The notes: generated by a model not told the origin, from the letters alone. A stretch of DNA of 64,000 nt from Bacillus sp. ISL-18 (GCF_018613415.1 NZ_JAGGQG010000025.1:1-64000); one strand, 5' to 3'. Counted from the stretch's first letter, positions 24,985-34,219 are shown. A program made the numbers and translations.

Positions 24985-25728
24985 TTATTCATAAAATACT
25001 TTCCAAAGATAAAGACCCTGGGCTGGAGCCGTTTTTCCGGCAAAGCGGCGGTCCTTTTTAACCAAAATATCCGCGATTTCTTCCGGTCTCAGCTTTCCAC
25101 TGCCCACTTCCAATAACGTTCCTGTCAGGATACGAACCATATTATATAAAAATCCATTGCCCACAAAACGCAGTGTCAGAAAATCTTCGTTTTGTAGAAA
25201 ATCAATTGTTTCAATGGTCCGGACTCTATCCTCAACTTCTGTCTTTGCTGAGCAAAAACTAGTAAAATCATGGGTACCAATGAAAGTGCGGCTAGCTTCC
25301 TTCATGGCCTCTATATTTAAATCATACGGGTACAGAACAGAGAAATTCCGTTGAAAAGGATCCCTCATTTTCGAAAGCTGCAGAACATAGCGATATTCTT
25401 TTCCAATCGTATCAAAACGGGCATGAAACGAGGAATCTGCTTTTATAACCGAAAGAACAGATAGATCCTCCGGCAGCAACGAATTAAGAGCTATTTGCCA
25501 TCTTTCCTCCGAAATTGGAAGTGGAGAATCAAAATGAATAACTTGTCCCTTTGCATGAACTCCCGCATCCGTTCTACCTGATGCAAAAACTTTAATAGGT
25601 TCTCCTTTATGCATCTTGGCTAAGGCAGTTTCTAGTTCATATTGAACGGTTCGTTTCTTTGGCTGTACTTGGTAACCAAAAAATCCTGACCCATCATAAG
25701 AAATAATCGACTTATACCTTTGCATCAT
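24985..25728 (-). CDS. truA: tRNA pseudouridine(38-40) synthase TruA
   Basis: The 247-residue enzyme has the catalytic motif S-G-R-T-D-A-G-V-H-A (Asp near residue 52) and F-H-A-R-F-D. It isomerises uridines 38-40 of the tRNA anticodon arm. Two ATGs abut (25728, 25725); GGAGCG spacing slightly favours the second. It follows ecfT by 9 bp and is the last gene of the ecfA1-ecfA2-ecfT-truA unit, as in B. subtilis. Confidence 0.96.
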   Translation of the reverse strand: MMQRYKSIISYDGSGFFGYQVQPKKRTVQYELETALAKMHKGEPIKVFASGRTDAGVHAKGQVIHFDSPLPISEERWQIALNSLLPEDLSVLSVIKADSSFHARFDTIGKEYRYVLQLSKMRDPFQRNFSVLYPYDLNIEAMKEASRTFIGTHDFTSFCSAKTEVEDRVRTIETIDFLQNEDFLTLRFVGNGFLYNMVRILTGTLLEVGSGKLRPEEIADILVKKDRRFAGKTAPAQGLYLWKVFYE

Positions 25729-25737
25729 TTCGCTCCA

Positions 25738-26535
25738 TTATGACCGTAATAGGATAAGTAAGGCAGTTAATACAACTAATAAAAGAATTTGAAGCGTATC
25801 CACTGGCCTCCAGCTCAGCTGACGGTACTTTGTCCTTCCTTCACCGCCGCGATAGCCTCGTGCCTCCATCGCAATGGCCAGCTCCTCCGCCCGCTTAAAG
25901 GCACTGACAAACAAAGGAATCAAGAGTGGAATAACTGCCTTTACCCGTTCCTTAATTGGACCGCTGTCAAACTCCACTCCACGCGCAATTTGCGCTTTCA
26001 TAATCTTATCGGTTTCCTGCATCAGCGTTGGAATAAACCGTAGGGAAATAGACATCATCAACGCCATCTCATGGACCGGAAACCGGACCTTCTTCAACGG
26101 ATTTAATAGAGTTTCCATCCCATCAGTAATTTCGATTGGACTAGTTGTTAGTGTTAATAAAGAAGTCATGAGAATTAAGAAAAAGAATCTTAGTGAAATA
26201 AAAATCCCCTGTCTTACTCCCTCTTCATAAATCTCCAAAGGACCCCATTTAAATAGAAGGTCACCCTGCTTTGTAAAAAACAACTGCAGTACTAACGTAA
26301 ATAAAACAAGCCATATGACCGGCTTAAGGCCGCCATATAAAAAGCGGACGGGAATCCTCGACATGCCTAGCATATAAAAAGTATAAATACCTATAAGTAC
26401 ATAAGTAATCCAGTTATTAGCAAAAAAGATAATACAAACAAATAGAAAGATAATTAATAGTTTTGAACGAGGATCCATTTTGTGAATAGTCGAATCAGCA
26501 GGGACATAACGGCCAAAAATCATTTTTTCCATCAT
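25738..26535 (-). CDS. ecfT: ECF transporter transmembrane component EcfT
   Basis: This 265-residue integral membrane protein has about five or six transmembrane segments and the two coupling A-R-G motifs (A-R-G-V-E and A-R-G-Y-R-G) that contact the ATPases. EcfT with EcfA1/A2 energises many vitamin and cofactor S-components. ATG 26535 overlaps the ecfA2 stop (ATGA), so translation is coupled. Opening M-I-F-G-R-Y-V-P-A-D-S is typical. Confidence 0.96.
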   Translation of the reverse strand: MMEKMIFGRYVPADSTIHKMDPRSKLLIIFLFVCIIFFANNWITYVLIGIYTFYMLGMSRIPVRFLYGGLKPVIWLVLFTLVLQLFFTKQGDLLFKWGPLEIYEEGVRQGIFISLRFFFLILMTSLLTLTTSPIEITDGMETLLNPLKKVRFPVHEMALMMSISLRFIPTLMQETDKIMKAQIARGVEFDSGPIKERVKAVIPLLIPLFVSAFKRAEELAIAMEARGYRGGEGRTKYRQLSWRPVDTLQILLLVVLTALLILLRS

Positions 26536-27401
26536 GAGTGAACACCCCTGCTTAAAACCTCAGCAACCTTTGACGATAACTCTTCAATCGTGAGATAAAA
26601 TTTGTCTAACTTCATACCTGTTTGTTTTTCTAGTTTCAACTGAAAGCGAACCACTTCCGGAACATCAAGACCCATTTGTACTAATTCAGCCGGGGCTGAG
26701 AAGATTTCCTCTGGTGTCCCTTTTTTTGCGACTCTGCCCTGCTGCATGATAACAATTTGATCCGCATACCTTGCTGCATCCTCCATACTATGGGTTACTA
26801 ATATGGTAGAAAGCTTTCTTTCCTTATGAAGTTCAAAAAACATATCCATAATCTCTTTACGGCCTCGCGGGTCTAGCCCTGCTGTCGGCTCGTCTAAGAC
26901 AATCACATCAGGCTCCATGGCTAGCACGCCGGCAATGGCCACACGCCGCATTTGCCCGCCTGAGAGGTCAAAGGGTGATTTGTGTAGGATCTCTTCTGCA
27001 AGTCCCACTTGTTTTAGTGCAAGCCTTGCCCGCTCCTTAGCCTCTGTTTCAGATACTCCAAAATTCATCGGTCCAAAAATAATATCCTTTTCCACCGTTT
27101 CTTCAAATAACTGATGCTCTGGGAATTGAAAAACGATACCAACCTTTTGTCGGACAGGCTTTAAATGTTTATTTTTCTGTCCAGATTTAATTTCATGACT
27201 ACCAATCTTCACAGTCCCCTTGGAGGGCTGCAGCAATGCATTTAAATGCTGCAAGACCGTTGACTTGCCTGAGCCCGTATGACCAATGATCGCCATGTAG
27301 GTGCCAGCTGGGATATCAATCGAGACATCTTCAATCGCCAGCCGTTCAAAAGGGGTATTTGCTTGATATCGGTATTCTACTTGCTGAAGCGAGATGTCCA
27401 T
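26532..27401 (-). CDS. ecfA2: ECF transporter ATP-binding protein EcfA2
   Basis: The 289-residue ABC ATPase has Walker A G-H-T-G-S-G-K-S-T (about 39-47), signature L-S-G-G-Q-M-R-R, Walker B V-I-V-L-D-E-P-T and a C-terminal regulatory extension typical of EcfA subunits. With EcfA1 it forms the heterodimeric motor of energy-coupling factor vitamin uptake. It overlaps ecfA1 by 25 bp and ecfT by 4 bp, indicating tight coupling. Confidence 0.96.
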   Translation of the reverse strand: MDISLQQVEYRYQANTPFERLAIEDVSIDIPAGTYMAIIGHTGSGKSTVLQHLNALLQPSKGTVKIGSHEIKSGQKNKHLKPVRQKVGIVFQFPEHQLFEETVEKDIIFGPMNFGVSETEAKERARLALKQVGLAEEILHKSPFDLSGGQMRRVAIAGVLAMEPDVIVLDEPTAGLDPRGRKEIMDMFFELHKERKLSTILVTHSMEDAARYADQIVIMQQGRVAKKGTPEEIFSAPAELVQMGLDVPEVVRFQLKLEKQTGMKLDKFYLTIEELSSKVAEVLSRGVHS

Positions 27402-28216
27402 AACTCTGTCACCAACTCTTCTTCCGTTAAATAGTGCTTTGATAGTGTCAATCCATTTTGACGGAAAGCTTTGCTCATCTTTACAGAGAAAGGGATGTCC
27501 AATCCTAACTGGATCAATTGTTCATCCATGGCAAAAATCTCTTCCGGTGTTCCCTCACGAAATACTTCTCCCTGGTTCATGACAATTATTCGGTCAGCTT
27601 TGGCGGCCTCATCGAGGTCATGGGTAATGGAAATGACAGTAAGAGACTTTTCTTGTTTAAGCAGACGTACAGTCTCCAATACCTCTTCACGGCCCCTTGG
27701 GTCTAGCATAGAGGTGGCCTCATCAAGAATAATAATGGACGGTCTTAAGGCTAGTACACCTGCAATCGCTACACGCTGCTTCTGTCCACCTGATAGATGG
27801 TGGGGCTCTTGATATAGAAATTGATCCATTTTTACCCTTTTTAATGAATCCTCTACGCGTTGCACCATTTCTTCTCGAGGTACCCCATTATTTTCTAAAC
27901 CAAAAGCCACATCATCCTCAACCGTTGTCCCTACGAATTGGTTATCAGGATTTTGAAAAACCATACCGACTTTTTTTCGTACATCCCAAATCGTTTCTTC
28001 AGTCAACACGACATGATCAATGGTAATATCGCCTTCCTGGGGAAACTGAAGACCATTTAATAATTTCGCCATTGTTGATTTACCGGACCCATTATGTCCA
28101 ACAATCGCTAGCCATTCCCCTTCATAAATATCAAAGCTCACATTTTTCAAGGCATAGCGTTCCTGTGTATCATATTGAAAGGATACACCTTTAAGAGATA
28201 CAATTGACTTTTTCAT
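27377..28216 (-). CDS. ecfA1: ECF transporter ATP-binding protein EcfA1
   Basis: The 279-residue ABC ATPase has Walker A G-H-N-G-S-G-K-S-T (about 39-47), Q-loop V-F-Q-N-P-D-N-Q-F-V, signature L-S-G-G-Q-K-Q-R and Walker B S-I-I-I-L-D-E-A-T. It pairs with EcfA2 under EcfT. It is the first gene of the ecf-truA unit, with TAGGAGA before the ATG, and is separated from rplQ by a 365-bp gap with a terminator. Confidence 0.96.
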   Translation of the reverse strand: MKKSIVSLKGVSFQYDTQERYALKNVSFDIYEGEWLAIVGHNGSGKSTMAKLLNGLQFPQEGDITIDHVVLTEETIWDVRKKVGMVFQNPDNQFVGTTVEDDVAFGLENNGVPREEMVQRVEDSLKRVKMDQFLYQEPHHLSGGQKQRVAIAGVLALRPSIIILDEATSMLDPRGREEVLETVRLLKQEKSLTVISITHDLDEAAKADRIIVMNQGEVFREGTPEEIFAMDEQLIQLGLDIPFSVKMSKAFRQNGLTLSKHYLTEEELVTELWTSRFSK

Positions 28217-28581
28217 CGCCCATTCTCCTAGCTAAACTTTTCTCCGCTCACATGCTGCAAACATCATTTTACCTTGTATATAACAAAAAAAGCCTGCACC
28301 TCGTCCCTAAGCAGCACGTATTCAACTGCAAATAAAGGGATTTCTAAAAAGAAATGGGAGGAGGTGCATGAGCTAGACGAGACGTGAAGAAGAAAACAAA
28401 AATGGTTTTCATTCCGAAGAGGGAAAAAGGACCTCTGATGGCTCTTAAGATAAGAGTCACGCTCATCATAACACTCGTTTGGCTTGTGTCGAACAATTAT
28501 AAAAATTTCCTTTACAGAAAAAGGGCAAAGAACAAGTTTGTTTGTAAACTGTCCAGCGCCCTTGTTGTCTGTTAAAGTGTA
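28217..28581. other. gene-free gap between rplQ and ecfA1
   Basis: This holds the rplQ terminator (28516-28566) and a long inverted repeat (about 28290-28372) in which GCACCTC and TCCC face GGGA and GAGGTGC. The ecfA1 promoter must also lie here, but none is convincing. A 63-codon plus-strand frame has no recognisable product. Confidence 0.5.
28516..28566 (-). terminator. terminator of the alpha operon after rplQ
   Basis: On the minus strand AAGGGC pairs with GCCCTT, enclosing a GTTTACAAAC inner palindrome, and is followed by TTT. It lies 15 bp after rplQ. Confidence 0.65.
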
Positions 28582-28944
28582 TTAAACTAACTCGATAATA
28601 ACCATTGGCGCACCGTCACCGCGGCGAGGTCCAAGTTTCATAATACGAGTGTATCCACCTTGACGCTCTTGGTAACGTGGAGCGATATCAGCGAAAAGTT
28701 TTTGAACTGCATCTTGACCATTTTCAGCATTAGCAACTTCATTACGAACGTAAGAAGCAGCTTGACGGCGAGCATGAAGATCTCCGCGCTTACCTAATGT
28801 AATCATTTTTTCAACAGTTGAGCGAAGTTCTTTCGCACGAGTTTCTGTTGTTTCGATGCGCTCGTTGATAATTAAATCTGTAGTTAAATCACGTAGCATA
28901 GCTTTACGCTGTGCGCTTGTGCGTCCTAACTTTCTGTATGCCAT
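28582..28944 (-). CDS. rplQ: 50S ribosomal protein L17
   Basis: The 120-residue protein opens M-A-Y-R-K-L-G-R-T-S-A-Q-R-K-A-M-L-R-D-L, the L17 hallmark. It is the last gene of the alpha operon, 52 bp after rpoA, and is followed by a terminator. GGAGGG precedes the ATG. Confidence 0.98.
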   Translation of the reverse strand: MAYRKLGRTSAQRKAMLRDLTTDLIINERIETTETRAKELRSTVEKMITLGKRGDLHARRQAASYVRNEVANAENGQDAVQKLFADIAPRYQERQGGYTRIMKLGPRRGDGAPMVIIELV

Positions 28945-28996
28945 GAAGGGTTCCCTCCTTTGTTGAAGTCATAAAACAGATATCAGCTACGCTTGA

Positions 28997-29941
28997 CTAG
29001 TCGTCTTTACGTAAGCCTAATCCAAGCTCTTCTAGTTTTGCCTTCACTTCTTCGAGTGATTTGCGGCCTAAGTTACGAACTTTCATCATATCTTCTTCAG
29101 TTTTATTAGCTAGTTCCTGAACAGTGTTGATTCCAGCACGCTTTAAGCAGTTATAAGAACGAACAGAAAGGTCTAGTTCTTCAATAGTCATTTCAAGAAC
29201 TTTTTCTTTTTGATCTTCTTCTTTTTCAATCATAATTTCAGCATTTTGGGCTTCGTCGGTTAAACCTACGAAAATATTCAAATGCTCGGTCAAAATTTTC
29301 GAACCAAGAGCAATCGCTTCTTTTGGCCCAGTGCTTCCATCTGTCCAAACATCAAGCGTTAGCTTATCAAAATTAGATAATTGACCTACACGAGTATTTT
29401 CTACTTGATAAGAAACACGTGAAATTGGCGTATAAATAGAGTCAATCGGAATAACACCAATCGGTTGATCTTCTCTTTTGTTCTGTTCAGCCGGTGTATA
29501 TCCACGACCACGTCTAGCGGTTAGACGCATACGAAGATGTCCATTTGTAGCCATTGTAGCAATATGAAGGTCTGGATTTAAGATCTCAACATCACTGTCA
29601 TGGGTAATGCTGCTAGCCTTAACAGGTCCTTCACCTTGAACATCAATTTCAAGAGTTTTCTCTTCATCAGAGTAGATTTTTAAAGCCAATTTTTTAATGT
29701 TTAAAATGATGGATGTTACATCCTCTACGACGCCTTCAATTGTTGAGAACTCATGAAGTACCCCATCGATTTGAATCGATGTAACAGCGGCACCTGGGAG
29801 TGAAGATAATAGGATACGACGTAAGGAGTTACCCAAAGTGGTACCATATCCACGCTCAAGTGGCTCTACGACGAACTTACCGTACTTGGCATCATCGTTG
29901 ATCTCAATCGTTTCGATTTTTGGTTTTTCTATTTCGATCAT
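28997..29941 (-). CDS. rpoA: RNA polymerase alpha subunit
   Basis: The 314-residue protein has the N-terminal dimerisation domain (G-Y-G-T-T-L-G-N-S-L-R-R-I-L-L motif) and a C-terminal domain (about 245-314) that contacts UP elements and activators. ATG 29941 after GAGGGT is used; a frame from 29959 adds six residues without a site. It lies between rpsK and rplQ as in B. subtilis. A 174-bp gap upstream could hold an internal promoter. Confidence 0.98.
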   Translation of the reverse strand: MIEIEKPKIETIEINDDAKYGKFVVEPLERGYGTTLGNSLRRILLSSLPGAAVTSIQIDGVLHEFSTIEGVVEDVTSIILNIKKLALKIYSDEEKTLEIDVQGEGPVKASSITHDSDVEILNPDLHIATMATNGHLRMRLTARRGRGYTPAEQNKREDQPIGVIPIDSIYTPISRVSYQVENTRVGQLSNFDKLTLDVWTDGSTGPKEAIALGSKILTEHLNIFVGLTDEAQNAEIMIEKEEDQKEKVLEMTIEELDLSVRSYNCLKRAGINTVQELANKTEEDMMKVRNLGRKSLEEVKAKLEELGLGLRKDD

Positions 29942-30115
29942 CAAATAACCCTCCTTCAAAACGTCGAAACTTCATTAGGTATTCCTAACTGAAATTCCCC
30001 CATGTATACGTTCCCGTTTTGTGCACAACAACTGGAATAAAATATTCTGTATTAGTGCAAATAATTAATATCATATCCCATTATAGACATATGATAAGAA
30101 TTCTATACAGAAAAA

Positions 30116-30505
30116 TTAAACACGACGACGTTTTGGCGGACGGCATCCATTATGAGGAACAGGTGTAACGTCTTTAATAGCAGTTACTTCTAGACCAGCA
30201 GCTTGAAGAGCACGAATCGCAGCTTCACGGCCAGCACCAGGTCCTTTAACGGTAACTTCTAAAGTTTTCATACCATGTTCGATAGAAGTTTTAGCTGCAG
30301 TTTCAGCTGCCATTTGCGCTGCGAATGGAGTAGATTTACGAGAACCTCTAAATCCAAGCGCACCTGCACTTGACCATGAAATTGCATTACCATGAACATC
30401 AGTAATAGTTACAATAGTATTGTTAAATGTTGAACGGATATGAGCGATACCAGATTCAATATTCTTTTTAACACGACGTTTACGTGTATTAGTTTTACGA
30501 GCCAT
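30116..30505 (-). CDS. rpsK: 30S ribosomal protein S11
   Basis: The 129-residue protein contains G-I-A-H-I-R-S-T-F-N-N-T and ends P-H-N-G-C-R-P-P-K-R-R-R-V, the conserved S11 tail. S11 lies on the 30S platform near the Shine-Dalgarno helix. It follows rpsM by 22 bp with a GGAGG site. Confidence 0.98.
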   Translation of the reverse strand: MARKTNTRKRRVKKNIESGIAHIRSTFNNTIVTITDVHGNAISWSSAGALGFRGSRKSTPFAAQMAAETAAKTSIEHGMKTLEVTVKGPGAGREAAIRALQAAGLEVTAIKDVTPVPHNGCRPPKRRRV

Positions 30506-30527
30506 TTAAATTAACCTCCTTTGCCGA

Positions 30528-30893
30528 TTACTTCTTCTTGTTCGCAACAGTCTTACGAGGACCTTTGCGTGTACGAGCGTTGTTTTTCGTATTTTGTCCA
30601 CGAACCGGTAAACCACGACGATGACGTAATCCGCGGTAGCAGCCGATTTCCATTAAACGCTTAATGTTAAGAGAAATTTCACGGCGAAGATCACCTTCGA
30701 CTTTTAATCTGTCGAGGATGTCACGGATTTTGTTTAATTCGTCTTCAGTTAGATCACGTACACGAGTATTTTCTGAAACACCAGCTTCAGCTAATACCTT
30801 TTGTGCAGTAGCTTTACCAATACCATAAATGTAAGTCAAAGAGATAACTACACGCTTTTCACGTGGAATATCTACACCAGCAATACGTGCCAT
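30528..30893 (-). CDS. rpsM: 30S ribosomal protein S13
   Basis: The 121-residue protein opens M-A-R-I-A-G-V-D-I-P-R and ends with the basic K-G-P-R-K-T-V-A-N-K-K-K tail that reaches P-site tRNA. It contains the helix-two-turn-helix G-I-G-K-A-T-A. It is 21 bp after rpmJ, with AGGAGGTG before the start. Confidence 0.98.
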   Translation of the reverse strand: MARIAGVDIPREKRVVISLTYIYGIGKATAQKVLAEAGVSENTRVRDLTEDELNKIRDILDRLKVEGDLRREISLNIKRLMEIGCYRGLRHRRGLPVRGQNTKNNARTRKGPRKTVANKKK

Positions 30894-30914
30894 AATGAGC
30901 GCACCTCCTTAAAA

Positions 30915-31028
30915 TTAACCTTGTTTTTGTTTATGTTTAGGGTTTTCACAGATAACCATAACTTTTCCGCGTCTACGGATAACTTTGCACTTTTCGCAGA
31001 TCGGTTTGACAGATGGTCTTACTTTCAT
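30915..31028 (-). CDS. rpmJ: 50S ribosomal protein L36
   Basis: The 37-residue frame, too short for routine ORF lists, encodes [16 protein letters not shown] and a second Cys/His pair (I-C-E-N-P-K-H), the zinc-ribbon form of L36. GGAGGTTAG precedes the ATG. It sits in the canonical infA-rpmJ-rpsM order. Confidence 0.98.
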
Positions 31029-31069
31029 TATCCTAACCTCCTTAATAGTACGGAGTGCAAGCAAGCAGT

Positions 31070-31288
31070 TTATTTGAAGCGGTAGGTAATTCTTCCGCGT
31101 GTTAAGTCATATGGAGAAAGCTCAACTGTTACTTTGTCTCCTGGAAGAATCCGAATGAAATGCATACGAATTTTACCAGAAACATGAGCCAGCACTGTAT
31201 GACCATTTTCTAATTCTACCTTAAACATCGCATTTGGCAAAGTTTCTAGTACTTTACCTTCAATTTCAATAACATCATCTTTGGCCAT
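31070..31288 (-). CDS. infA: translation initiation factor IF-1
   Basis: The 72-residue OB-fold protein ([12 protein letters not shown]) binds the 30S A site during initiation. It has the usual length and tail [20 protein letters not shown] precedes the ATG. In B. subtilis map and the KOW gene ybzG precede infA; here a 276-bp non-coding gap separates infA from adk. Confidence 0.98.
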
Positions 31289-31564
31289 CGTCTCGTCTCC
31301 CTTCTTTAATCAAAAATAGTGTTCGAAAATCTATTGCAAAACTATCATTCGTTCAACATTAGCAACCTTATAATATTACCATATTGTTCGTCTTCTGTCC
31401 GCAACTTTTTTCTACATATGCAAGAATAAGTAATTCCTCTGTAAGTCTTGCCCAACTCTCGGTTCTACATACTCAGTACTATAGAAAAGCAATTTTCTAG
31501 CACATACTTTTAGATCTAATGGAAGAGTTGTCGAGAGTCGCTCGCACATTGGTACCAATGACCA
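31289..31564. other. gap between adk and infA where map and ybzG are expected
   Basis: This A/T-rich stretch has small palindromes (ATTGGTACCAAT at 31550-31561; AGAAAA-TTGC-TTTTCT near 31482-31497). There is no open frame longer than a few dozen codons and no methionine aminopeptidase or KOW remnant that I can see. A promoter for infA may lie within it but is not clear. Confidence 0.55.
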
Positions 31565-32215
31565 TTAACGTAATTCCTCAAGTATCTGTTGAATATCAGC
31601 AAATACTTTCTTTATATCTTGCTGGCCATCAATGTTACGAAGATAGCCTTTTGTTTCATAAAAAGTAAGTAATGGTTCTTGTTGTTTGATATTAATATCT
31701 AAGCGATTTTGAACAGTTTCAGCATTATCATCCGCACGTTGGTACAGTTCCCCGCCACATTTGTCGCAAGTTCCCTCTTTTGCAGGAGGATTAAAGATTA
31801 GATGGTATGTTGAACCACACACTTTACAAATCCGACGTCCAGTCAAACGATCCATTAAAATACTTTTATCAACATTGATATTTAAACAATAGTCAATCTT
31901 TTTATTTAAATCAGTTAGTAGATTTTCCAAAGCCTCAGCTTGAGGTACAGTTCTAGGAAATCCATCTAAAAGGAAGCCCTTTTGACAATCTTCTTTACTA
32001 AGTCGTTCACGAACAATACCAATAGTTACCTCATCGGGAACAAGTTCGCCTTTATCCATGAATGATTTAGCCTGTATACCTAGTTCTGTTCCTTCTTTCA
32101 TCGCTGCACGGAACATATCTCCTGTAGAGATATGAGGGATGCCGTATTGTTCGACGATTCTTTCAGCTTGTGTGCCTTTTCCGGCACCTGGAAGCCCCAT
32201 TAATACTAAATTCAC
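31565..32215 (-). CDS. adk: adenylate kinase
   Basis: The 216-residue enzyme opens N-L-V-L-M-G-L-P-G-A-G-K-G-T-Q (P-loop) and has the four-Cys zinc LID (C-x2-C...C-x2-C around residues 130-153) typical of Gram-positive Adk. It interconverts ATP, AMP and ADP. The start is GTG 32215 after AGGGGG; the frame from 32257 would add an unrelated N-terminus. It lies just downstream of secY, as in B. subtilis, but map does not follow. Confidence 0.97.
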   Translation of the reverse strand: MNLVLMGLPGAGKGTQAERIVEQYGIPHISTGDMFRAAMKEGTELGIQAKSFMDKGELVPDEVTIGIVRERLSKEDCQKGFLLDGFPRTVPQAEALENLLTDLNKKIDYCLNINVDKSILMDRLTGRRICKVCGSTYHLIFNPPAKEGTCDKCGGELYQRADDNAETVQNRLDINIKQQEPLLTFYETKGYLRNIDGQQDIKKVFADIQQILEELR

Positions 32216-32271
32216 ACGTGTTCCCCCTCGTGCTTTAAATGGGTTTTTAGGGGCCAAAGGTCCCTAAAAAC

Positions 32272-33567
32272 CTATTTTATAAAGCCTTTATAATGACGTT
32301 TAACTAGCTGTGCCTCAAGTTGTTTATACGTATCCAGTGCAACACCGATTACGATTAACAAGCTTGTTCCACCAATTTGAGCCGATTGCGGTAAATTCGC
32401 TAATTTTATAAAAATAGTAGGAAGTATCGCAATAATGGTAAGGAAAAGAGCACCAACAAAGGTTAAACGGTATAAGACGCGAGTTAAGTATTCCTGCGTA
32501 CTTTTTCCTGGACGAATACCAGGAATATAGCCGCTCTGCTTTTGTAAGTTTTCCGCTGCTTGTTCTGGGTTAACTTGGATAAAAGCATAGAAATATGTGA
32601 ACGCGATAATTAAAATGGCATATAACGTCATCCCAATAGGATGAGTATAGTCAAGATTTCTTGTAATCCACAATGTTACATCATTAGTTGGAAAGAATGA
32701 TGCAATGGTTCTTGGCGTTACAATGAAAGATACCGCAAAGATAACTGGGATAACACCTGCAGCGTTAACCTTTAACGGCATATGAGTAGACTGTCCGCCT
32801 ACAGGATTACGACCTGCAACCATACGTTTTGCATATTGAATTGGTATTTTACGATTTGCTTGTTGAATGAAGATAACTCCTACAACAATCGCAATAATCG
32901 CAATCACGATTAATACAACCGTCACAATACGTAAGAATAATGCTTCACCGGCATTCTCAAACTGTTGAACATAAATTTGATTAACAGTTGATGGAATCCC
33001 AGCAGCAATCCCTGCAAAGATGATAATGGAAATTCCATTTCCAACACCTTTTTCAGTAATTTGCTCGCCAAGCCACATTAAGAATGATGTTCCGGCAGTT
33101 AAGGTAACCGCAATTAATAGATACGTACCAACACCTGGATTCTCAATCAATTGTCCGCTGGCTAGATTATTAAATCCGTAGGACATACCTAATGCTTGGA
33201 TAAATCCAAGCACAACAGTAAAGTATCGGGTAAATTGAGCAATCTTACGACGGCCCGATTCACCTTGCTTGGACCATTCTGTAAACTTCGGAACTACGTC
33301 CATTTGTAAAAGCTGAATGATAATCGAAGCAGTGATATATGGCATAATACCCATTGCAAAGATGGAGAATTGTTTTAATGCTCCACCTCCAAAGGTATTA
33401 AGGATACCGAAAACACTTAGCTTATCTTGATTAGCAAGTACATCAGCATTTACATTCGGTACAGGAATAAATGTACCTAGTCGAAAAACGACTAACATTA
33501 AAAGGGTGAATATTATTTTACGTCTTATCTCACCCACGCGCATAAAATTGGAGATTGTCTGGAACAT
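32272..33567 (-). CDS. secY: preprotein translocase subunit SecY
   Basis: The 431-residue protein has ten membrane segments and SecY hallmarks such as I-T-A-S-I-I-I-Q-L-L (about 77-86) and the Q-T-P loop region. It forms the protein-conducting channel with SecE (at 60404) and SecG. Its ATG overlaps the rplO stop by one base, so translation is coupled. Order rplO-secY-adk is standard. Confidence 0.98.
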   Translation of the reverse strand: MFQTISNFMRVGEIRRKIIFTLLMLVVFRLGTFIPVPNVNADVLANQDKLSVFGILNTFGGGALKQFSIFAMGIMPYITASIIIQLLQMDVVPKFTEWSKQGESGRRKIAQFTRYFTVVLGFIQALGMSYGFNNLASGQLIENPGVGTYLLIAVTLTAGTSFLMWLGEQITEKGVGNGISIIIFAGIAAGIPSTVNQIYVQQFENAGEALFLRIVTVVLIVIAIIAIVVGVIFIQQANRKIPIQYAKRMVAGRNPVGGQSTHMPLKVNAAGVIPVIFAVSFIVTPRTIASFFPTNDVTLWITRNLDYTHPIGMTLYAILIIAFTYFYAFIQVNPEQAAENLQKQSGYIPGIRPGKSTQEYLTRVLYRLTFVGALFLTIIAILPTIFIKLANLPQSAQIGGTSLLIVIGVALDTYKQLEAQLVKRHYKGFIK

Positions 33568-34007
33568 TAGATCACCTCAGTAGTTCCACCAGCAGCTTCG
33601 ATAGCTTCCTTAGCAGCAGAGGAGAATTTGTGAGCTTTAACAGTCAACTTTTTCTCTACGTTCCCTTTTGCAAGAATCTTAATTCCTGCTTTTTCGTTAC
33701 TTACAACGCCTGTTTCGATAAGAAGTTCTGGAGTAACTTCTGTACCTTCTTCAAAGCGATTTAAAGCATCAAGATTGACAACAGCATACTCTTTACGGTT
33801 GATATTGGTAAAACCACGTTTTGGTAAACGACGGAATAAAGGTGTTTGACCACCTTCAAAACCTAAGCGTACACCGCCGCCAGAACGAGCGTTTTGACCT
33901 TTATGACCTTTACCTGCTGTTTTACCTTGACCAGAACCGATTCCACGGCCTAAACGCTTGCGTTCTTGACGAGAACCTTCGGCAGGCTTTAATTCATGAA
34001 GTTTCAT
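33567..34007 (-). CDS. rplO: 50S ribosomal protein L15
   Basis: The 146-residue protein opens M-K-L-H-E-L-K-P-A-E-G-S-R and has the Gly/Arg-rich segment G-R-G-I-G-S-G-Q-G-K-T-A-G-K-G-H-K-G that penetrates 23S rRNA. AAGGAGGTG precedes the ATG. It is in the spc operon, 32 bp after rpmD. Confidence 0.98.
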   Translation of the reverse strand: MKLHELKPAEGSRQERKRLGRGIGSGQGKTAGKGHKGQNARSGGGVRLGFEGGQTPLFRRLPKRGFTNINRKEYAVVNLDALNRFEEGTEVTPELLIETGVVSNEKAGIKILAKGNVEKKLTVKAHKFSSAAKEAIEAAGGTTEVI

Positions 34008-34039
34008 ATTGGCACCTCCTTATGAAAGAAAACAATAAA

Positions 34040-34219
34040 TTATTGTTCTTTAACTGTTACAAGGTGAGCAACTTTGTTGATCATACCGCGAATAGCAGCG
34101 TTATCTTGATGCTCAACTGTTTGATTTAATTTACGTAAACCTAGCGCTTTAACTGTTTCACGTTGGTCCTCAGGGCGACCAATTACGCTGCGGTTGAGGG
34201 TAATTAAAAGTTTCGCCAT
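34040..34219 (-). CDS. rpmD: 50S ribosomal protein L30
   Basis: The 59-residue frame reads M-A-K-L-L-I-T-L-N-R-S-V-I-G-R, the bacterial L30 opening, and ends T-V-K-E-Q. It is too short for routine ORF lists. AAGGGGGG precedes the ATG. It sits between rpsE (13 bp) and rplO as in all spc operons. Confidence 0.98.
   Translation of the reverse strand: MAKLLITLNRSVIGRPEDQRETVKALGLRKLNQTVEHQDNAAIRGMINKVAHLVTVKEQ

Noticed and set aside
28384..28575. 63-codon plus-strand frame between rplQ and ecfA1
   Set aside because: It overlaps the rplQ terminator, has no recognisable domain and no convincing start site.
31289..31564. Decayed map or KOW-domain gene
   Set aside because: Translation in all frames gives no aminopeptidase or KOW-like stretch and the gap is too short for map.
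32216..32257. Upstream extended start for adk
   Set aside because: It would add fourteen residues not found in the family. GTG 32215 has AGGGGG at the right distance and gives the canonical N-terminus.
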